The notes: generated from the letters alone by a model not told the origin. 64,000 nucleotides of DNA from Timema cristinae (GCA_039000515.1 JBCFYV010011172.1:70009941-70073940); one strand, 5' to 3'; shown: positions 24,401 to 35,982, counted from the stretch's first letter. A program made the numbers and translations.

Positions 24401-27400
24401 AAGTAAATTAAATAAATAAATTAACAACTCTAAAGCACCTGATAACTATTCAAATATTTAAAAACAGTCACAAACATTTTAATTAAAAACAATTAGTCCA
24501 CAGTAACAATGAATGTCTACATCACCCGTGTACTTAGGCCAACACTTGTCCCGCACACGATACACTGCGATGACCCGCGATACACAAACACCGATCCGCA
24601 CACTGGACACGCAGGTCCACACACTGGACACGCAGGTCCACTCCCAGTCTCACTGGTTGAGAGCCAAGAACTGAACACACCCGGCTATCGCTGAGCGTGT
24701 TTATATAGGGGTGGTGACAGCTAAGGGTCTGGAATCCTCCATTTCTAAAGTTAAGAGTCCAGAATAAAAAAGATCCCGCCCCTTCCAGATGTGTCTCCGT
24801 CCTCCTCCCCGCACCCCCTTGGCCCCTCTAATCCCCCAGTCAAGTGAGAAGGTCGCTGCCTACCTGCTAGACAAGGAGGGAGACAGAGAGAACAAGGAGC
24901 GCAGTTAGGGTAAACAATGAGAGCACGCTGGTCCCACTAGTAAACACTAATCTTGTTACAATACCATATTTAAATAAATACTACTCCCTTATTTCCTAAA
25001 ATCTTGCTGCGGCGTTCCTTGCAATTTTACAAATAGTTTTGTTGGATTATTTGGAGTTGGCAAATAAGAGGTAAGGGGGATATTCTTAACTTAATTACCT
25101 CAAATTGGAAACCCTTCCCACTAGAGTTTACAATAGGCTGCTTTGTTTATTGTTAAAGGAAAAAGGCGAACAGACAACACAAATCAACCAAGCAATTGTG
25201 GACGTTAATAGCTGCACTTATGATTTTAAATTGTTCATTTCTGACTATATCTATCAGATTAATTAATTGCCAACTGTCAGACCCGAACTTATGATGGAGA
25301 TGCCATTATTCTTGGTGAGCTAGCAGTTATTCAAGTCATAGTATGGCAGAACTGCCCAGATAATTAATTGTTTTACCAATCTGCCCACAATTTGAATGTC
25401 TTACTCAGTCAATAATATAAGAAAATAGAAAATATTATTTAGAACTCTAAATGGAGAGTCTTTTTTCTTTTGCTCCTCAACTAAAAGAACTGAATTGTTA
25501 AAGTTTGATTAATTGGGCAGCACTTACCTGTAGATTATTTCAAGCTATTATTAGATTTACTCATCATTCCTAGAAATGAAAATTTTCTGGTAAATATTTC
25601 AAATAATTAATTTATTGTGGAAGGGAATGTATTCATAAAGGCTTTGATTGAATTGAAATCTTAACATATCTGGCGTACAACAGACCGGGTAACCCTAACG
25701 TTAATAACTGTTTGGTTTCATTCAACCACCAATCTCTGTAGACGATACATGAGTGTGAGAAGAGAACTGGAATCTCTGTTATTGCTTTTTTGTAATTCAT
25801 TTGATAATGTTTCTGGTTGTTAAACTGAATTTAACAAATATAAACATTACAACTTTGGTTATCTCGATTGCATTCATTCCCATAGTTGGAGAATTTCATG
25901 GAAAAAATTTAAGGAACATTTTCCATCTTACATCTCTACTACCAGCTCAGATTAGCATATGTACTAATTACGTTAATGAGGTAGGGATGAAGAAGGTTAA
26001 ATTAAGGGGAAGTGTACCTGCATTTGCATGTAGGGAAAGTGGGAAATCATTTAGGGAAAAACACCCTCGGTACACTAGACTGGGATTTGAACCTCAATTT
26101 CACTTTTATTGGCAGTATAGTCTAACATGAGAGTGATGCCTTAGTTTGACCATGGAACCACTGAAGCAGGTATTAATAATGTTCATTCTTACTTATTATT
26201 GCTAGTTATTATGGGATTTACTGCTCATTCCTACCTATTAGGTACTGTAGATGTACTGTTATTTCTTACTTATGGTTGCTTAGTTAAGTTTAGATCTACT
26301 TTTAATTACTATCCTAATCTTTAGCGTAGTCAGTAGTGCATTTGCTTACTAAACAAAGGAACAAAGTTCTTATACTAGGTATAAATGAACAATTTATCAT
26401 TTCCAAAATCGAAGCCTCTCTTTTCACAGTAATGCATTGACTGACATTTACGACGTTGAACATTGAAAACACCGAACTGGTTTGAGATCACAAAGAATGA
26501 TCCCAATACAATCACACAATGTTAGAAAGAGGTTAGGAAATCTGTTGTATTGTATTTAGAACTAATATTTGTAGAAATGTAGTTTATAGTTTAAAACTTG
26601 CTATTCTAATTATTGAACATTTTATAAAACTATCAACAGGCTTGGTCACAAAAAGTGGTGCATAAACTGGAAAAAAAAATTTTTTTTTATAAATCTACCA
26701 ACAAAATCAATTCAATGATTGGAGAATATATTTGATAACTATGCAAATATTTGCTAGGAAAACCCATTTGGAAAAGACTACTGAGAAGACCCAAATGCAG
26801 ATGGGAGGATAACATTTGGATAGACCTGAGAGAGATAGAGTGTAATGAGACAGACTGGATAGAATTAACTCAATATAGGAATAGGTGGTTTATTTTTGTG
26901 ATTGCAGTTCCTAATGCCCTAGAGTAAGTAAGTAGTATTTGCTACTTTGACATCTCTAGCAAGCTAAGAAACTATGCTGTTTTGTTCTACTGCATACATT
27001 TGTTATTAAATATAATTCTTATTTTTCACTTTCAGTGCAGTATTTCTGACATATGCGACCTGAGTTCACGATATTTCTTCATTCACACCGTACCATTTGC
27101 TCGCCTATCAAGCATTCTAAAGATTCTTCTAGGTTTGTAATTATAATGAGACTATTTTAATTAATCGATAAAAGTATACTTTATATATATTTAATTAAGA
27201 CTAAGATAAACTTCAAACAAGTGTAGCTATTGGGCCTAGGTGCTCAGTTAGGACACCTGAGTGACTCGAGAGGTCGGTATTTCCTCGACTGACAGCACCC
27301 AAGAGTGTTTTTCCATACTATTCATTGTTCACTGTCTACTGCAGGTGAATACTTGTGCAATTACGTTAAATTCCCCTGATTTATTGGGACCTTTATAAGT

Positions 27401-30400
27401 TGACAGAATAAGTTGTTAACAGCCAGTAATTGGAAGTGTGTATATAGTAAATAAAAATCATTGTGAAAGTTAGAGTGTATTTTCTAAGTTCTTGTTTATG
27501 AAGCATGAATCAAGAATAGTTAATCTGCTGTATGTTAAAATTACCCTCGTGCATATTAGCTTTTCATTGTTGCATAGCCTGTTCAAACAATATCTCTTCA
27601 TGCTTTTAGATGCTGGAGTAACACCAGAGGACATTTTGAAAGATGTTTGGGTGTTTCGGTATAATCCACAATCTATACAGTCTCGTTTGGATCGCATCAA
27701 GGAAAGTGGCATCTTAGGCATAAAGCCCTGGATGGTACATTGTGACATGAAAATATTGGAAATGTGAGTGAATATATTACTATTAATTTTTTGACAAAAG
27801 AAGGATTTGTTGTCCATAGAGAATGCTTGATACTAAACAGGTGAATTAATAACTAGGTGCATTGAAGTTTATATCATATAGTCTTCTAGGTAAATTCAAG
27901 TTAACTTATTTTATATTTGCTATACTTAGGGCTTGTCTTATGACTACCGAATAAACATTGCTATTGGGAGATTAAAGTAATCTACCGAGTAAATGTTATC
28001 AGCCACTTTAAAATTTTACACGTCTTATGAACTGAATCTATCTATCTATCTGTAGGATAAATATATTTTTATTCAGAACACGCAAGGTTGGTACTGTTTT
28101 TACTGGTGCACGCATGCGTATAAGCCCTGCTGATAGCGCTACAACCTAGCGAGTGGTGAGAACACTCAACATTTGTTAAATAATGGCAGCTAAACGAGTG
28201 CGAGGAAACAGATGGCATTACGTGAGCACAGAAGCTAAGTTGTCTTGCAAGTACAAATTTCGGTGTCTGCCAAAATATGGTCAATAGATGGGTACAACAT
28301 TTACAATATTTCATTTATTTTACTTCCATTTAAATAATTTATTCTTATATAACTATAACTCTACAGATAGCTTGTCAGTTTTTGTAAAAGTGTGGATTAA
28401 ATGTTCTAACTTTATATAGTTTGTATAGTTAGTTACTAAACACATGAACCAAGATTTTAACCTAAAAACAGATTCTGATAGAAGAAACTTCATTAAAAAC
28501 AACGCATCACTATGGCAACAAACATTTTAACTTCCAGATAAAAGTTATCAGATACTTAAACCTTCTGATGAAAATATGATGGATAAATACATTTTATCTG
28601 GCAGATAAATGCTATCTGACAGTCATAAAACCGACCTTAAGTCATACATTCTAAGATTAAGTAAATGATAACATACTTACATACCTAATCACGCCATTTC
28701 CTTGCAGGATGAGCAAGAAACTGTGCATATAGTAAAAAAAAAAAAAACTTTATACTTAATCCATCCTCACTAACTTTCTCCACACTTCCCAATCCTTGCA
28801 TATTCCCTTCGCTTCAAAAACATCCAAACACTGAGTCATACATGCTTGTTTATTCTTAAAGCTTTTAATGTGTCTCTTTTTCACACATTTGTCTACAACA
28901 TTTAACCACATTTTACACGGCCTACCTCCTCTTTTTGATCCACACTTATCCTCTCAACATGCCCAAACCTACGTAAGGCATGTCTTTCACATTGACCTAA
29001 TGGATTCCCTTTTGAACCCCACTCCTTCATTACTTATTGTAAAATTCTCTGATTGACTAGTAATTAGGAATCTAAACATAATTGACATATTATACAAAAT
29101 AATAAAATATTTCAGAAAGATTGTCCTATGTTTGTTAAACGAACAGTAGAAAAATAGTGTGTCTGGAATTGGAAGATTTTTCTCATATCCCAAAATAATT
29201 GTCAGTATTAAGGGTTGTTTCAAAAACATAAGAATTGAATTTGTTAACATTCCTGAATAAAGATATAGTCTACAGGTGGTGCAGGTGAACCTGACGATTT
29301 TGGAAATTAAATAACGAGACGAATATGTTGGTTTTAGATTTAATGATTACTATCGTTAGAAACTACATTTAGTGACATTTTATGTTGACCACAGAACATC
29401 ATCATTCCTTGAAACCACATGTTCTGGAAACAATCCACGCAACACAGTCATTGTTGTCCTTATATGTAGCTGCCCCATCTTGCTGGAACCATACATTGTT
29501 AAAATCAATTCCCTGATGACATAATTCTGATTTCATGAAGTTGTGTAACATTTCAATGTAGTGATCCGTAACACTTCTATTATCTTCAAAAAAGTAAGGG
29601 CCTTTAACTCCAAATTATGCTACCCTACTTCAAACCATCACTTTCTCGCTGTAAAGAGGCGCTTATGAAGCTGTTTTGAATTCTCTGCCGCCCACTAGTG
29701 AAAATTCTCTTTATTGACACAACCTGACAATTAAAAATGTGCTTTGTCAGTCATAAGCAGAATGTTTGCTACAGCTTATCATCCAGAATCTGAAGAAACT
29801 ATTCAGCAAAATTCTTACGTGTAGTTAAATCCTGAATATTTAGCTCTTGAACAAACACCATTTTATACTGGTGAAAGTTTAGATCTATGTGCAAAATTCT
29901 ACACAGGCTTTGCACAGACATGTTTAAGGCAACAACTTGCTTCCTGGCTGAACACCGTGGACTCCGGAGGACAGCTGTTCTAACATTTTCAGTACTCTCC
30001 GGTGTTCACACTGTTGGAATAACACCCGGCGGTTTCTTCTTAACTGCAAAAGCACTTTGATGAAATTTATCAATTTATCAACTCACAGCTTTATTATGAT
30101 ACGTCTGGGAAACAAGCCATGATGAGGAATATTGAAGTGAATGTGAAATAACTCTGCATAGTGATAACAGGTTCACCATTCTTGAAAAGTTTATATGATG
30201 AAAGAACAATTTTGTATAATCCACTGCTCCATACTTATAAAATAGCATGCAACAAGCCAGCAAATGACCTTAAACTGATGCAGCCGCCATAATAATGAAG
30301 GATGAAAATCGGCGGGTTTCTTTGCCCTACCTGTAGTAACAATAACATCAGCAACACAACATACTCTATTAAATTAACAATACCACTAATCCTGACTGGG

Positions 30401-32130
30401 GATTTGTATGGTAATAAAAACAACACACTACTAACAATACCACTATTCTTAAGTAGGAGTTTATATATAAAGAAATTATTGCACACATTTTAAAGAACTA
30501 GCTTTCTTTTTAACACAACATTAGTGTGTTGGGGATGAGTAAAGTTGAATTTACTACTAGCCAAAGCTTATTTCAGATTTTATTTTTTTCAGATTGATTA
30601 TTAAAACTTATAAATAATTTATTGAATAAAAATTATTTTAAAAAGATAAAAAAATCACTGTTGTTACCAAATATTAGCTTTAAAAATCAAACACATCAAG
30701 TGATCAGCATTAGGGCTCATCAAAAAATTATTATAATTGGCAAAATGACTGATTGGCCCAACCCTAGTTTTTTATTACTTTTTATTATAATATCAATCAT
30801 AATACCATTTAATGTTTTTAAATAAAGCTCATAATCACAACTACATGATCATTTGCTACAAATGGCTTAAGTACAAGCACATCGCTTGTTAATATATTTT
30901 AAAAATCATAAATTATTTTAAATTCATAAACCACAACAAACACCTTCATTTTTTTCTCCAAGAAAATTTATGCTACTCTTCTATTATATTTCAAATACAG
31001 AAAGTTTGATGTTTGGGGTTTAGAAGCCATTAACCAAACATTTAAGAAATAAATATTAAAACTAATATATAATAATATAAATCATATTTGGATCTGCAAC
31101 CTTAGCTAACTTAGTAGTGTGTTTGTCTACTGAGCAAAGGGTCCCGGGGACTGGATGTTGTGACTGGCCTAGTCTTAAGTTAAATTATATGGCAGATGAA
31201 GCTACGACAGGCCTAGCAAGCAGGTAGTGGAAATTATATGGCTTGAATAAAAAATTGAGCCAGGCCATAGGCTGGAAACAGTAATGGATGTAAAGTAAGG
31301 ATCAAATTTGGCTAAAGGTTTTAAATTGTTTTTTAAAATATTTAACATAAGTTTAAATTTGACACCAAAACGAACCAAGTTAGTTATAAATAATGACTTT
31401 ATTAATATTCTAAATAATTACAATCCAAACTATATTAACTCTTTTAGCAAGAAGCATGTTTTTTTTTCAAAATGATCTTATGTAACATTTAACCAGAGAA
31501 AAATCTGAAAAATATTTTAACTAAATAACTTGTATATACCTACGGAGGAAAAAAAACATATAGGAAATCTGAGATGTAAGGTCACAGTGATATTCTCAAA
31601 CTAGGGTATTTTTTCTCAATCTTATATTACACCAAGAAGTCTTTAGAGTGCTACTACCATAGTTGGATTTCTTTGCTACTTTTCATGGGAATGTGATGGT
31701 ATTAATTGTGTGAGAGAATCACCTGCTTTGAGGAAGGGCTGTTTGTTGTTACAGAGCTGTGCAGAGACGCTCAGACAGCAAAGCTGTACTAGGAGACCAG
31801 TCCATCCAGGAGTATTTGTGCAAGAGACTCAACTGCTCTGAGGCAGCGTTTCGCCACATGACCAAGAAGCAGCCCGCCATCCTGAAAGTGCATGTGACTA
31901 AGCTTCAGGAAACCTTAGACTTTTTGTTTGAGGAAGGGTTCAGCTCTAATCAGGTGCAGCAGATGCCACGGGTGTTTTGCCACAGTTTGGCCACAATACA
32001 AGAGCGTCTAATCGAGCTCAGGGATCTGGGCTATAACCCAATCAGCCTTTCTATTCTGTGCAAGTCTCTTCATGAGTACTCGGAGTTCATGCACAAGATG
32101 TCTGGCTCCAGAAAACAAATTGCTCTCTAA
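18054..32130 (+). CDS. mTTF: Mitochondrial transcription termination factor, mTERF family, 5 exons
   Basis: Coding exons are 18054-18459, 21447-21625, 27036-27132, 27610-27763 and 31755-32130; all introns are GT-AG and phases join exactly, giving 1212 nt, 403 residues plus TAA. Length fits animal mTERF1/mTTF (about 400 residues). The first 59 residues have no acidic residue and many Arg, Lys and Ser, as expected for a mitochondrial targeting peptide. Further on are mTERF-type helical repeats ([59 protein letters not shown]). The family binds mitochondrial DNA through a superhelix of such repeats and controls transcription termination or pausing. The start is the only upstream ATG in frame. 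Distinguishing mTTF from other mTERF paralogues would need a phylogeny; the symbol is provisional. Confidence 0.88.
18545..18640 (+). repeat. SINE family A 3' fragment in mTERF intron 1
   Basis: GGCTATATGATTTGAG...GACATAGGCTGGAA...GGATGTA matches the 3' part of the SINE A copies at 31105 and 45650. The head is missing. Confidence 0.55.
18690..19150 (+). pseudogene. Fragment of an arthropod transposon-type protein (unassigned superfamily)
   Basis: The open frame 18689-18919 includes [20 protein letters not shown] and continues in broken frames with SLDFFHENLG-like and MEMRYQG words near 19000-19110. I recognise the ordered motifs (GVFVGPQI, then HFLHSHLDFFPENLG, then ERFHQDI..MExRYQG) from a protein family found in high copy in arthropod and cnidarian genomes. 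A second copy is at 52490-52760 on the other strand. Stops and frameshifts show it is dead. The transposon class is not assigned. Confidence 0.6.
19361..20121 (-). mobile_element. 0.76-kb terminal-inverted-repeat element, copy 1
   Basis: This 761-bp unit matches 48501-49268 in inverse orientation over its whole length. Its ends are inverted repeats: the left TTCACGACCTAAGTTTACTT and the complement of the right end TTCACAATAGGTTTTTATCT share the pattern TTCACGAnnTAnGTTTnnCTGGATGACAG. It lies in mTERF intron 1. It has no transposase; the shared short open frame (EHNGKQV and similar) is not recognised. It is probably a non-autonomous DNA transposon. Target duplication not determined. Confidence 0.7.
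20122..21446. other. mTERF intron 1, right part, with a tRNA-like SINE
   Basis: A B-box-like GGATTCAATTCCTGG at 20659-20673, preceded by a weak A-box region, starts a SINE-like stretch (20635-20900), here called family D. No second copy of it was seen in the window. The remaining intron is AT-rich and holds nothing else recognised. Confidence 0.45.
21447..21625 (+). CDS. mTTF: mTERF exon 2
   Basis: The acceptor TTTTTAG/AGGAG (21446/21447) restores the codon split from exon 1 (GAG). It encodes [20 protein letters not shown] and [13 protein letters not shown], and ends at CAG/GTATGT. Confidence 0.85.
21641..22093. mobile_element. MITE with 23-bp terminal inverted repeats and TA duplication
   Basis: The left end CCGTATTTCACCGCATAATC and the complement of the right end CTGTAGTTCATCATATAATC match at 18 of 23 positions. 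TA flanks both sides (21639-21640, 22094-22095), as in Tc1/mariner insertions. It lies 15 bp past the exon 2 splice donor of mTERF. A related copy with similar left end lies at 34488. Confidence 0.7.
22524..23270 (+). pseudogene. mariner-type transposase, truncated
   Basis: A 5' inverted-repeat-like start (CGAGGCGTGTTTTTTTAAGT) follows TA at 22522-22523. From ATG 22675 the reading gives the N-terminal HTH region: [35 protein letters not shown] and [13 protein letters not shown], then [20 protein letters not shown]. Near 23133-23160 the first catalytic segment [14 protein letters not shown] is present. Stops in codon 4, after EEQSG and elsewhere, and loss of the second half make it inactive. 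It lies in mTERF intron 2. Confidence 0.85.
23655..23940 (-). repeat. SINE family B with tRNA-like head
   Basis: On the - strand the head GGTGACCTGGTGGTCTAGGG at 23936-23917 is followed by the B box, the common body and the (AAT)n tail at 23656-23674. It lies in mTERF intron 2. Confidence 0.87.
23941..25949. other. mTERF intron 2, middle part
   Basis: Mostly AT-rich. A GC-richer island at 24500-24960 includes a direct duplication of CACACTGGACACGCAGGTCC at 24597-24640. No exon was recognised. Confidence 0.45.
25950..26167 (-). repeat. SINE family C in mTERF intron 2
   Basis: On the - strand it reads from the head (CCTGCTTCAGTGGTTCCATG) through the B box GAGGTTCAAATCCCAGTC to the TACCTGCATTTGCATG body on the + strand; it matches the copies at 12069 and 38388. 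The tail is short and lacks an AAT run. Confidence 0.75.
26762..26935 (+). repeat. LINE ORF2 C-terminal fragment (RWEDN type)
   Basis: The + strand reads [20 protein letters not shown], then [19 protein letters not shown], ending at a stop after NALE. This RWEDN...DWxxLxQxRxxW arrangement is a recognisable C-terminal end of arthropod LINE ORFs. It is a 5'-truncated relic in mTERF intron 2. Confidence 0.7.
27036..27132 (+). CDS. mTTF: mTERF exon 3
   Basis: The 97-nt exon encodes [20 protein letters not shown], then [12 protein letters not shown]. Acceptor TTTCAG ends at 27035; donor CTAG/GTTTGT at 27132/27133. Phases agree on both sides. Confidence 0.82.
27225..27460 (+). repeat. Old tRNA-derived SINE in mTERF intron 3
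   Basis: TAGGTGCTCAGTTAGGACAC resembles an A box and GAGGTCGGTATTTCC a B box; downstream CACCCAAGAGTGTTTTTCC resembles the body of family C. Divergence is high. Confidence 0.4.
27610..27763 (+). CDS. mTTF: mTERF exon 4
   Basis: It encodes [19 protein letters not shown], then an [17 protein letters not shown] helix pair typical of the mTERF repeat. The acceptor is CTTTTAG/ATG and the donor GGAAAT/GTGAGT at 27763/27764. Confidence 0.87.
27764..28675. other. mTERF intron 4, left part
   Basis: AT-rich intron; nothing recognised. Confidence 0.45.
28676..29012 (-). repeat. LINE 3' end with readable ORF terminus
   Basis: On the - strand the frame gives [20 protein letters not shown], then [18 protein letters not shown] and [14 protein letters not shown], then a stop and the 3' untranslated end. 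It is the best-preserved of three copies (also 16717 and 62850). A GRPxKxW...VxKR block is a usual LINE ORF C-terminus. Confidence 0.78.
29205..30300 (-). pseudogene. Tc1/mariner (IS630-type) transposase relic
   Basis: On the - strand an ATG-like start (MEQWIIQN) is followed by broken frames that include [54 protein letters not shown] and further pieces ending in FLNNP-like sequence near 29212. This is the normal order of a long arthropod mariner-type transposase, but multiple stops and a deletion remove the catalytic end. It lies in mTERF intron 4. Confidence 0.75.
30360..30475. repeat. Imperfect tandem duplication
   Basis: AACAATACCACTAATCCTGA near 30378 recurs as AACAATACCACTATTCTTAA near 30433, about 55 bp apart. 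It is a two-unit duplication with no coding meaning. Confidence 0.5.
31105..31308 (+). repeat. SINE family A with internal deletion in mTERF intron 4
   Basis: The head reads TAGCTAACTTAGTAGTGTGT, then jumps from GGGTCCCGG to ACTGGATGTTGTGAC, losing the segment between B box and body that the 45650 copy keeps. It ends with AACAGTAATGGATGTAAAGT. Confidence 0.75.
31755..32130 (+). CDS. mTTF: mTERF exon 5 (terminal)
   Basis: The exon starts after GTTGTTACAG (31754) and completes an Ile codon. It includes [40 protein letters not shown] and [15 protein letters not shown]. It ends KQIAL, TAA at 32128-32130. Its base composition is distinctly richer in GC than the introns. No AATAAA was seen in the next several hundred bases. 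Confidence 0.9.
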
Positions 32131-32724
32131 ACTCTTAACAGCTACATTAGAACTGAAAACACAACTGGTATTTCTCAACCCACAGTTGTTTATTTTATTG
32201 TAATACGTAATATAATCTATAGTTTACCTATGTAGTTTTTTTTACATAAAAATCATATCTTGCTATCTATGCTGTGTACAAAATTCAAGTGCATTTATTC
32301 CATATTCCCTCAAGTTTTAAAATAAGATAGCTATTCCTACATTCTGGAGCAAACTAAAGTAGCCCCATGGCTTCTTTGGTGCTGACTGATAGCTCACAGC
32401 TGAAAGCTTTGAAAAGTTACTAGACCAAAGTATGTATCTCTACGCCGAACCATATGATCTGCAAAAATGTGTGTTTAGCAGCTGTCACCTCTGTCAAAAA
32501 ATATAATTTCTATTTTGTTATTTAACAAATAATTATTTGTTAATAGTATTATTAATAACATTATGAATGTGAAAAATCTGAATGTGTAGTATTACACATA
32601 GAAAAAAAAAACCACTGTCATAAACCTTTTTAACACTATTACAACATTTAAAAAAAATTCTAAAGTAGTTTAAATTAAGGAGTGGTAATAATTAAAAATT
32701 AAAACTAAGTAATAACTATAACAA
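32131..32724. other. 3' flank of mTERF
   Basis: Probable 3' untranslated region and spacer; no canonical polyadenylation signal or other gene. Confidence 0.45.
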
Positions 32725-32730
32725 AATATA

Positions 32731-32765
<35 letters not shown>

Positions 32766-33010
32766 GCACCGCGTCTTGCTACCCGTTCGGGTTATACGCA
32801 CATACGCTAATGTAGGGTGATTGTGAGATGAAATGAAGGACCTACAGTTTAACGTGGAATCCGAACCACGGTGGTGGCCTGGCATTCCCCACATTCACAA
32901 GATGTCTTGTCAGAGGTGTAGGAAGGGTTTGGAAATCAGATAAACCTGTGCCGGGACCAAGGATTGAACCCCGGTCGCCAGCACAGAAGTCTGACACCTT
33001 ACTCCTAGAC
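32725..33010 (-). repeat. SINE family B, nearly full
   Basis: It has the (AAT)n tail (32730-32765 on + as ATT), GACGCGGTGC complement, the standard body and the B box near GGGGTTCAATCCTTGG. The A-box head is cut short at the right edge (TAGGAGTAAGGTGTCAGA). Confidence 0.85.
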
Positions 33011-34270
33011 CAAACAAAATATATAGATAGTTTTAAAATTGGTAGATGAAATAAGTGACTTTTAATATTCAAAATGTTGATTATATTTTGCTTTTAATGA
33101 GCAACAAAATGTCATATATAAAAATTTTCAATAAATTGATACATTGGATTAAAACATTGGTTGACAACAAGTCTAAAATACACATCTAACATATTAAAAT
33201 TTAGTTACAAAACTTGGGATACAACAAATTAAGGACAAAAACAAAGTTTAAAGATCAAAAGTGTTGTAAATTAGGTAATAAAATATAATTCAGTGGGTTA
33301 GCATCTCCCAATGAAGTTTAACAAAGTAATGAAATGTTCTTGTTACAACATTTTTGAAGAATATTTTAATTTTAAGGTTATGTATAAAATCTAAGCCTTA
33401 TCTTGGCTGTCCCATCACTCCTTGTGATAATCAGCCATTAGAATGATGCTGATTTATTCTTCCGACATGTTTCAATATAAAAATACCACAATCATGGACA
33501 GCGTAAAATGAAATTAAAGAACCACGAAGAAAACTTGAAAATTATGTTGTATGAAAATCTTGATAAATTATCTTTATATTAATGAATTTGTAAAAGACAA
33601 TTAATAAACAAACTTACCAACGTTTCTGTGCTGGGTTAGATTCACTACTCTTAAACAATTATAACAAAGTCTAATAAAACTACAATAACTTATAACTTTA
33701 TAATAAAGGAAATTGATAAAACTAAAGAAAAAGGAAAAATAAACTACTAAGAATAAATTTGATGAAGAAAGCCCACCTAGGGAAAGAGGAAAGATGTTGG
33801 AAGAATCCAATGCACAAAGGTGACATCTTCTTCCTTTCTTCTGTCTTCTATAGTAGAAGTAGTCACACACACATTTTAAACACAAATATAATAATATTTC
33901 GGCATTGTTGCCTTTATCAAACACAAAGAAGAAGAGAGTACAAATAACACAAACAATGGATTACTCCATTTTGAATTTTGAATTAAACTGTTAGAAACAA
34001 ATTGTGGCAACTGTTTTAGGGAGTAGAGATAAATTCCTTGGTTGTGGTTAATATTTATAAAAAACTGATGATGATGATGATAATAATAATAGATAAGAGA
34101 AAATTATAATAATAAGTACCAAAGAAGTGGTAACGCCACTTTATATTAGCTATCACACGAACTAAAATCTAAAGTTGCATTATGGATAATAAAGATTAAA
34201 ATTAAGTGTTATAACTTACACACCTCAGTGATGCTAGTGTATAAATTTGATGAATATATAATAAAGAGTA
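33011..34270. other. AT-rich spacer
   Basis: No gene or recognised repeat. A few short runs (GATGATGAT near 34066) only. Confidence 0.5.
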
Positions 34271-34487
34271 TGGTTCAATAAATTATTTACAACATATTGC
34301 AGTATGACCAAGGAAGAGATGGTAGGAACAGATATCAGCAAGTGTGCAAGTGAGAGGAGGAGGAGGGTGGAAGAGAGTGCAGGAGGAAGAATGGTGGAAG
34401 GACAGAGGAAGAGGGTGGTATTTTATTAGACAGACCTGGACACAGTTCATGGATGACGATGATGATGATGATGATGCAGTACAAATA

Positions 34488-35100
34488 CTACATTTCACTG
34501 CATAATTATCGCATATTTTATGACTAATTTTTGTGCAAAAAAGTGGGGTGCAACTATTATGTGAAGCTTTAAATCAGGGTCTTCAACTTGCGGCCCTGTG
34601 GTTCATGAAAATCATAAAATTATTTCAAGGGAAAAAATGACAAATCCGGATAAATATTTTATATAATCAACTTTTTTTAAAGTAAATATGTATTTTACAT
34701 TATTTTATTAAAGACTTTTGATTTTAAGTGAAGAAAGTTACTTTGTTTTTATAAAAATGTACTTTGAACTGGGAAAGGATAAATCTAGTAGACAAGACAT
34801 ATTGTGCTACCTCCTGGGGGGAGTCACGGTAGATCTAAAATTTCACTTGTTGGAGACAAGCCTAATCCCTAGTTTGAGAATAGACTGAGCTAATATAAAT
34901 ATTTTAACATGTTTTCAATCCTAATATTGTTGGTACAGTGTTGAAGCCAGCGAGCCAAGAAGAGACAAAACTTTGGCTCTTGGACATAAAAAGGTTGAAG
35001 ATCCCTGCTTTAAATAATAAGCAAAAATAATTTTTTAAAAAATGCCAAAATGGTAGCAGATAATCCATCTACCAGAAACAATGAAGGAGAATGGTTACAA
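34488..35100. mobile_element. MITE (CCGTATTTC type), interrupted by a hAT MITE
   Basis: CTACATTTCACTGCATAATT at 34488-34507 and the following TTATGACTAATTTTTGTG match the left part of the MITE at 21641. It is broken at 34574 by the hAT element 34575-35007 and seems to resume at 35016. The right end could not be fixed. Confidence 0.5.
34575..35007. mobile_element. Non-autonomous hAT element with exact 8-bp target duplication
   Basis: The 433-bp insert begins CAGGGTCTTCAACTTG and ends with the inverse CAAGGTTGAAGATCCCTG-like sequence (AAAAGGTTGAAGATCCCTG, 34989-35007). CTTTAAAT flanks it on both sides (34567-34574 and 35008-35015). There is no coding frame. The ends and duplication length fit hAT. 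Confidence 0.85.
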
Positions 35101-35885
35101 AAATACAGTGAGAATTTTGTATACATTAATTTAAATTAGTTGAAAAATGACACCTGGACACTATAATCATACCTATGACCTTTGGCTTGATTCACCATTC
35201 TTCACTCATAATTTAAGGCATTAGTCTAAAATGGACGTGTTGACTCTTCAGATACTTGAGCGTACCAATGAAACGCGTTTCAAGTTGAAATTTTAACAAA
35301 AATTTTCACACTTGAATAAACAAAAAATAGAGAAAGTATAATGAAAAATACAAAAGTCTACCATAATGGATCTAATTCACACAAAGCACTAGTAAATGAT
35401 TGTGTAGTGTTATATTACATAACCATTTTAAGTCGAGCACCTAGTACCAAGTACACAATACTATTGCAATACATTTAATAAATTTGTCAAGTGAACACAT
35501 TTTTGTTTACATGTTTACTCATTTATATTATAAAAATGCTATCGATATTGAAGCCTATGTCGAGTATAATAATATATATAATGTTTTGAAGTCTTCAAAC
35601 ATAACTTCCCAAATTATATAGAATTAAAAAAAAACTAGTTGTGGAGCTAAAAACTAGAACTAAATATTTTGAGAGTTAGCAACTAAGTTAAACCTATTTT
35701 ATTTATTTATTTCCCAAATACAACTATTTACAAATATTAGAAACTATATTGAACCAATTCAATTAATTGTCAGAACATATCATCTGGAAACACTACTATT
35801 AGGTGGATAGTGGTATTTCAGTCTAGATAGGTATAAAACTGGTTTATCGAGTATCCATAGCAGTCCATATTTAACAAAAACAACT
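35100..35885. other. AT-rich spacer upstream of a possible gene
   Basis: Nothing recognised; may hold the promoter of the candidate exon at 35886. Confidence 0.4.
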
Positions 35886-35982
35886 ATGGCCGAGCAGGAA
35901 CTTATGGCAAATAGATTTTCGACCTCCGCACTTAGCAATGAGGAAAAAGTGCAAGGAGGAGGCCAACCTACACAATGGTCAG
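35886..35982 (+). CDS. Candidate first coding exon, unidentified gene
   Basis: ATG at 35886 is in a good context (ACTATGGCC) and opens a 32-codon segment, MAEQELMANRFSTSALSNEE then KVQGGGQPTQWS, ending at a plausible donor TCAG/GTAAAT at 35982/35983. Composition is richer in GC than the neighbourhood. I do not recognise the protein. No in-phase partner exon could be linked; the next supported + strand exon is at 49303. It could also be a chance open stretch. Confidence 0.4.

Noticed and set aside
24509..24694. Open frame over the duplicated CACTGGACACGCAGG segment
   Set aside because: Short, contains a direct duplication and lies in an mTERF intron; no protein similarity recognised.
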